The notes under the pieces are model-generated. The model saw only the letters and a program-made list of their open reading frames with translations, ran no database searches and had not been told where the DNA came from. The position numbers and the translations under genes are program-made. From Caulobacteraceae bacterium (lineage in GTDB: Bacteria; Pseudomonadota; Alphaproteobacteria; Caulobacterales; Caulobacteraceae), in contig CANGCO010000018.1 of the NCBI GenBank assembly GCA_947452365.1, positions 1-35,047 on the forward strand: a DNA stretch of 35,047 bases, read 5' to 3'. Position 1 is the stretch's first letter. Each line of letters opens with the position of its first letter. Shown piece by piece: positions 33,865-35,047 of the stretch.

Positions 33865-35047
33865 CTATTCTGCAGCCATCTTGACGACTCGGTTGCGCCA
33901 GACAGGCTGAACCGGGGCGGGAAGGCCAGTGTCGGCTAGGCATGAGGCGCGCAGCTCATCAATCGATGGGCCACGGTCAAATAGTTGCAGGGGTCCGCGC
34001 TCAGAGCGCATCTTGGCCCGCAAGGCTTCGGTTGCTGCGGTATCAATACTGCCATCGGCATGGGCAACCACGCCAAAGCGCAGTGCACCCTCGACCGTCA
34101 CCAGGCCACGGGTGATTTCCAATCCGATCAGGTCGGTTTCGCGCTCGAGCGGATCGCCCCAGCCGCCGCCGCCCCAGGTGACAAAGTGCAGGACGTCGCC
34201 CTTTTCCACCTTGATACCATCGCATTTGGAAGCCAGCGGGATCTGCTCGCCCGAGACCTTGTCCAGACGCTTCCACGACCGCTCACCGGGCAGGCCGCCA
34301 TTCACGCCCCAAGGCGGGATGAACCAGCGGTCGTCATGAATGGCAATCGTGCCCGCTTCCAAGAAGCGATAGGTCATGTGAATGCCATTACCGCCGCGGA
34401 ACCGGCCCGCGCCGCCACTGTCGGCGACGCTTTCATACCGCTCAATGACCATGGGGAAATAGCGCTCAAGGAACTCGTTGGGCACATTGGTAAAGCCGGG
34501 CCACAAGGAGTGACCATCAGCACCGTCGCCGAACGGACGGCCGGGAATGCCGCCAAAGCCGATCTGGAACAGCTGGAACCATTCGCCCTTGCTGTCAAAG
34601 CCCGAAAACATCAGGTGCGGCGAGGACGAGAAGCCCGCAGCGCAAAGAAATTCTGGGGTCTTTTGGCCCAAGAGCGCACCCAGCACGTCAAAAATCCGGC
34701 CCAGAGCATGGGTGCGGCAAGACAGGGCGGCGGGGAATTTGGGCTTCAGCAATGAGCCTTCAGGGATGCGCACATCCACTAGGTCATAAAAGCCGTCATT
34801 GAACATGACCTGTGGGTCAAAGACCATGATCATATAGATGCCAAAGAACATCTTGAACATGTTCTCGTTCAAATAGAAATTGATCGAGCTGTCGGATTGA
34901 GGGTCCGTGCCGTCAAAGTCCAATATCACCCTGGAGCCTTCGCGCCACATGGTGCACTTGATCTTGAACGGGCCAGCGCCCTTGCCGTCGTCACAGATAA
35001 AGTCTTCGAAACTGACCTTTTCCTCGCCAATCGACATGGCCATCAAC
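33865..35047 (-). CDS. Hydantoinase B/oxoprolinase family protein (N-terminus outside window)
   Basis: The C-terminal 393 residues of a hydantoinase B (HyuB-type) subunit; the reading frame runs open to the window edge. Full members have about 550-600 residues, so roughly the first third is missing. Recognisable parts are DFDGTDPQ (44-51), FPAALSCRTHALGRI (104-118), DSGGAGRFRGG (210-220) and the C-terminal GGGGWGDPLERE (293-304), all typical of this ATP-dependent family. Relatives are N-methylhydantoinase, 5-oxoprolinase, acetone or acetophenone carboxylase and caprolactamase. The ATPase partner HyuA would be expected upstream beyond the edge. The first internal ATG codons near the edge are not the start. 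It heads the visible part of an operon with a CoA-transferase and an amidase. Confidence 0.9.
   Translation of the reverse strand, partial: LMAMSIGEEKVSFEDFICDDGKGAGPFKIKCTMWREGSRVILDFDGTDPQSDSSINFYLNENMFKMFFGIYMIMVFDPQVMFNDGFYDLVDVRIPEGSLLKPKFPAALSCRTHALGRIFDVLGALLGQKTPEFLCAAGFSSSPHLMFSGFDSKGEWFQLFQIGFGGIPGRPFGDGADGHSLWPGFTNVPNEFLERYFPMVIERYESVADSGGAGRFRGGNGIHMTYRFLEAGTIAIHDDRWFIPPWGVNGGLPGERSWKRLDKVSGEQIPLASKCDGIKVEKGDVLHFVTWGGGGWGDPLERETDLIGLEITRGLVTVEGALRFGVVAHADGSIDTAATEALRAKMRSERGPLQLFDRGPSIDELRASCLADTGLPAPVQPVWRNRVVKMAAE

Overview
The window is about 35 kb of gene-dense DNA of moderately high GC from a Gram-negative heterotroph. Protein family types point to an alphaproteobacterium, perhaps Caulobacterales- or Sphingomonadales-like: a large TonB-dependent receptor, many acyl-CoA dehydrogenases, a LexA-fold S24 regulator, a PlcP-like/glycosyltransferase lipid-remodelling pair and a small PhnA-like protein. 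The taxonomic placement is inference; no rRNA or tRNA gene is visible. I see no insertion sequence, prophage or CRISPR array.

Left part (1-6.7 kb): the 3' end of a PstS phosphate-binding protein is followed by a bidirectional terminator. Next is a minus-strand pair in which a PlcP-type metallophosphoesterase is coupled 1 nt to a GT4 glycosyltransferase. This arrangement matches phosphate-starvation phospholipid-to-glycolipid replacement. A divergent TetR gene, a DUF1330 protein, a thiolase and cysteine synthase follow on the plus strand. A cytoplasmic hybrid histidine kinase converges on cysK.

Middle (8.9-20.4 kb): a MerR regulator heads a minus-strand operon of two acyl-CoA dehydrogenases. 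A TTTACGT-type palindrome lies upstream of merR, and a close copy lies upstream of the distant thiolase gene, which suggests a small beta-oxidation regulon. Then come an S24 regulator lacking its catalytic serine, a DEAD-box helicase with a repetitive Arg/Asp/Pro-rich tail, a PhnA-like small protein, a DAACS symporter overlapping an N-acyl-D-amino-acid deacylase, a MAPEG protein and a TetR regulator.

Right part (20.5-35 kb): a TonB-dependent receptor, then an orphan FlgC-like protein converging on a tight five-gene operon. That operon covers the distal valine pathway from isobutyryl-CoA to propionyl-CoA: mmsA, isobutyryl-CoA dehydrogenase, 3-hydroxyisobutyryl-CoA hydrolase, mmsB and enoyl-CoA hydratase. 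A divergent LysR gene probably controls it and leads into mobA and an alpha/beta hydrolase. The window ends in a minus-strand operon of hydantoinase B (cut by the edge), a family III CoA-transferase and an isochorismatase-fold amidase. This combination is the best candidate for an uncharacterised catabolic pathway.

An architectural peculiarity recurs: three of the six convergent gene pairs end in interlocked TAG stop codons sharing one palindromic CTAG.
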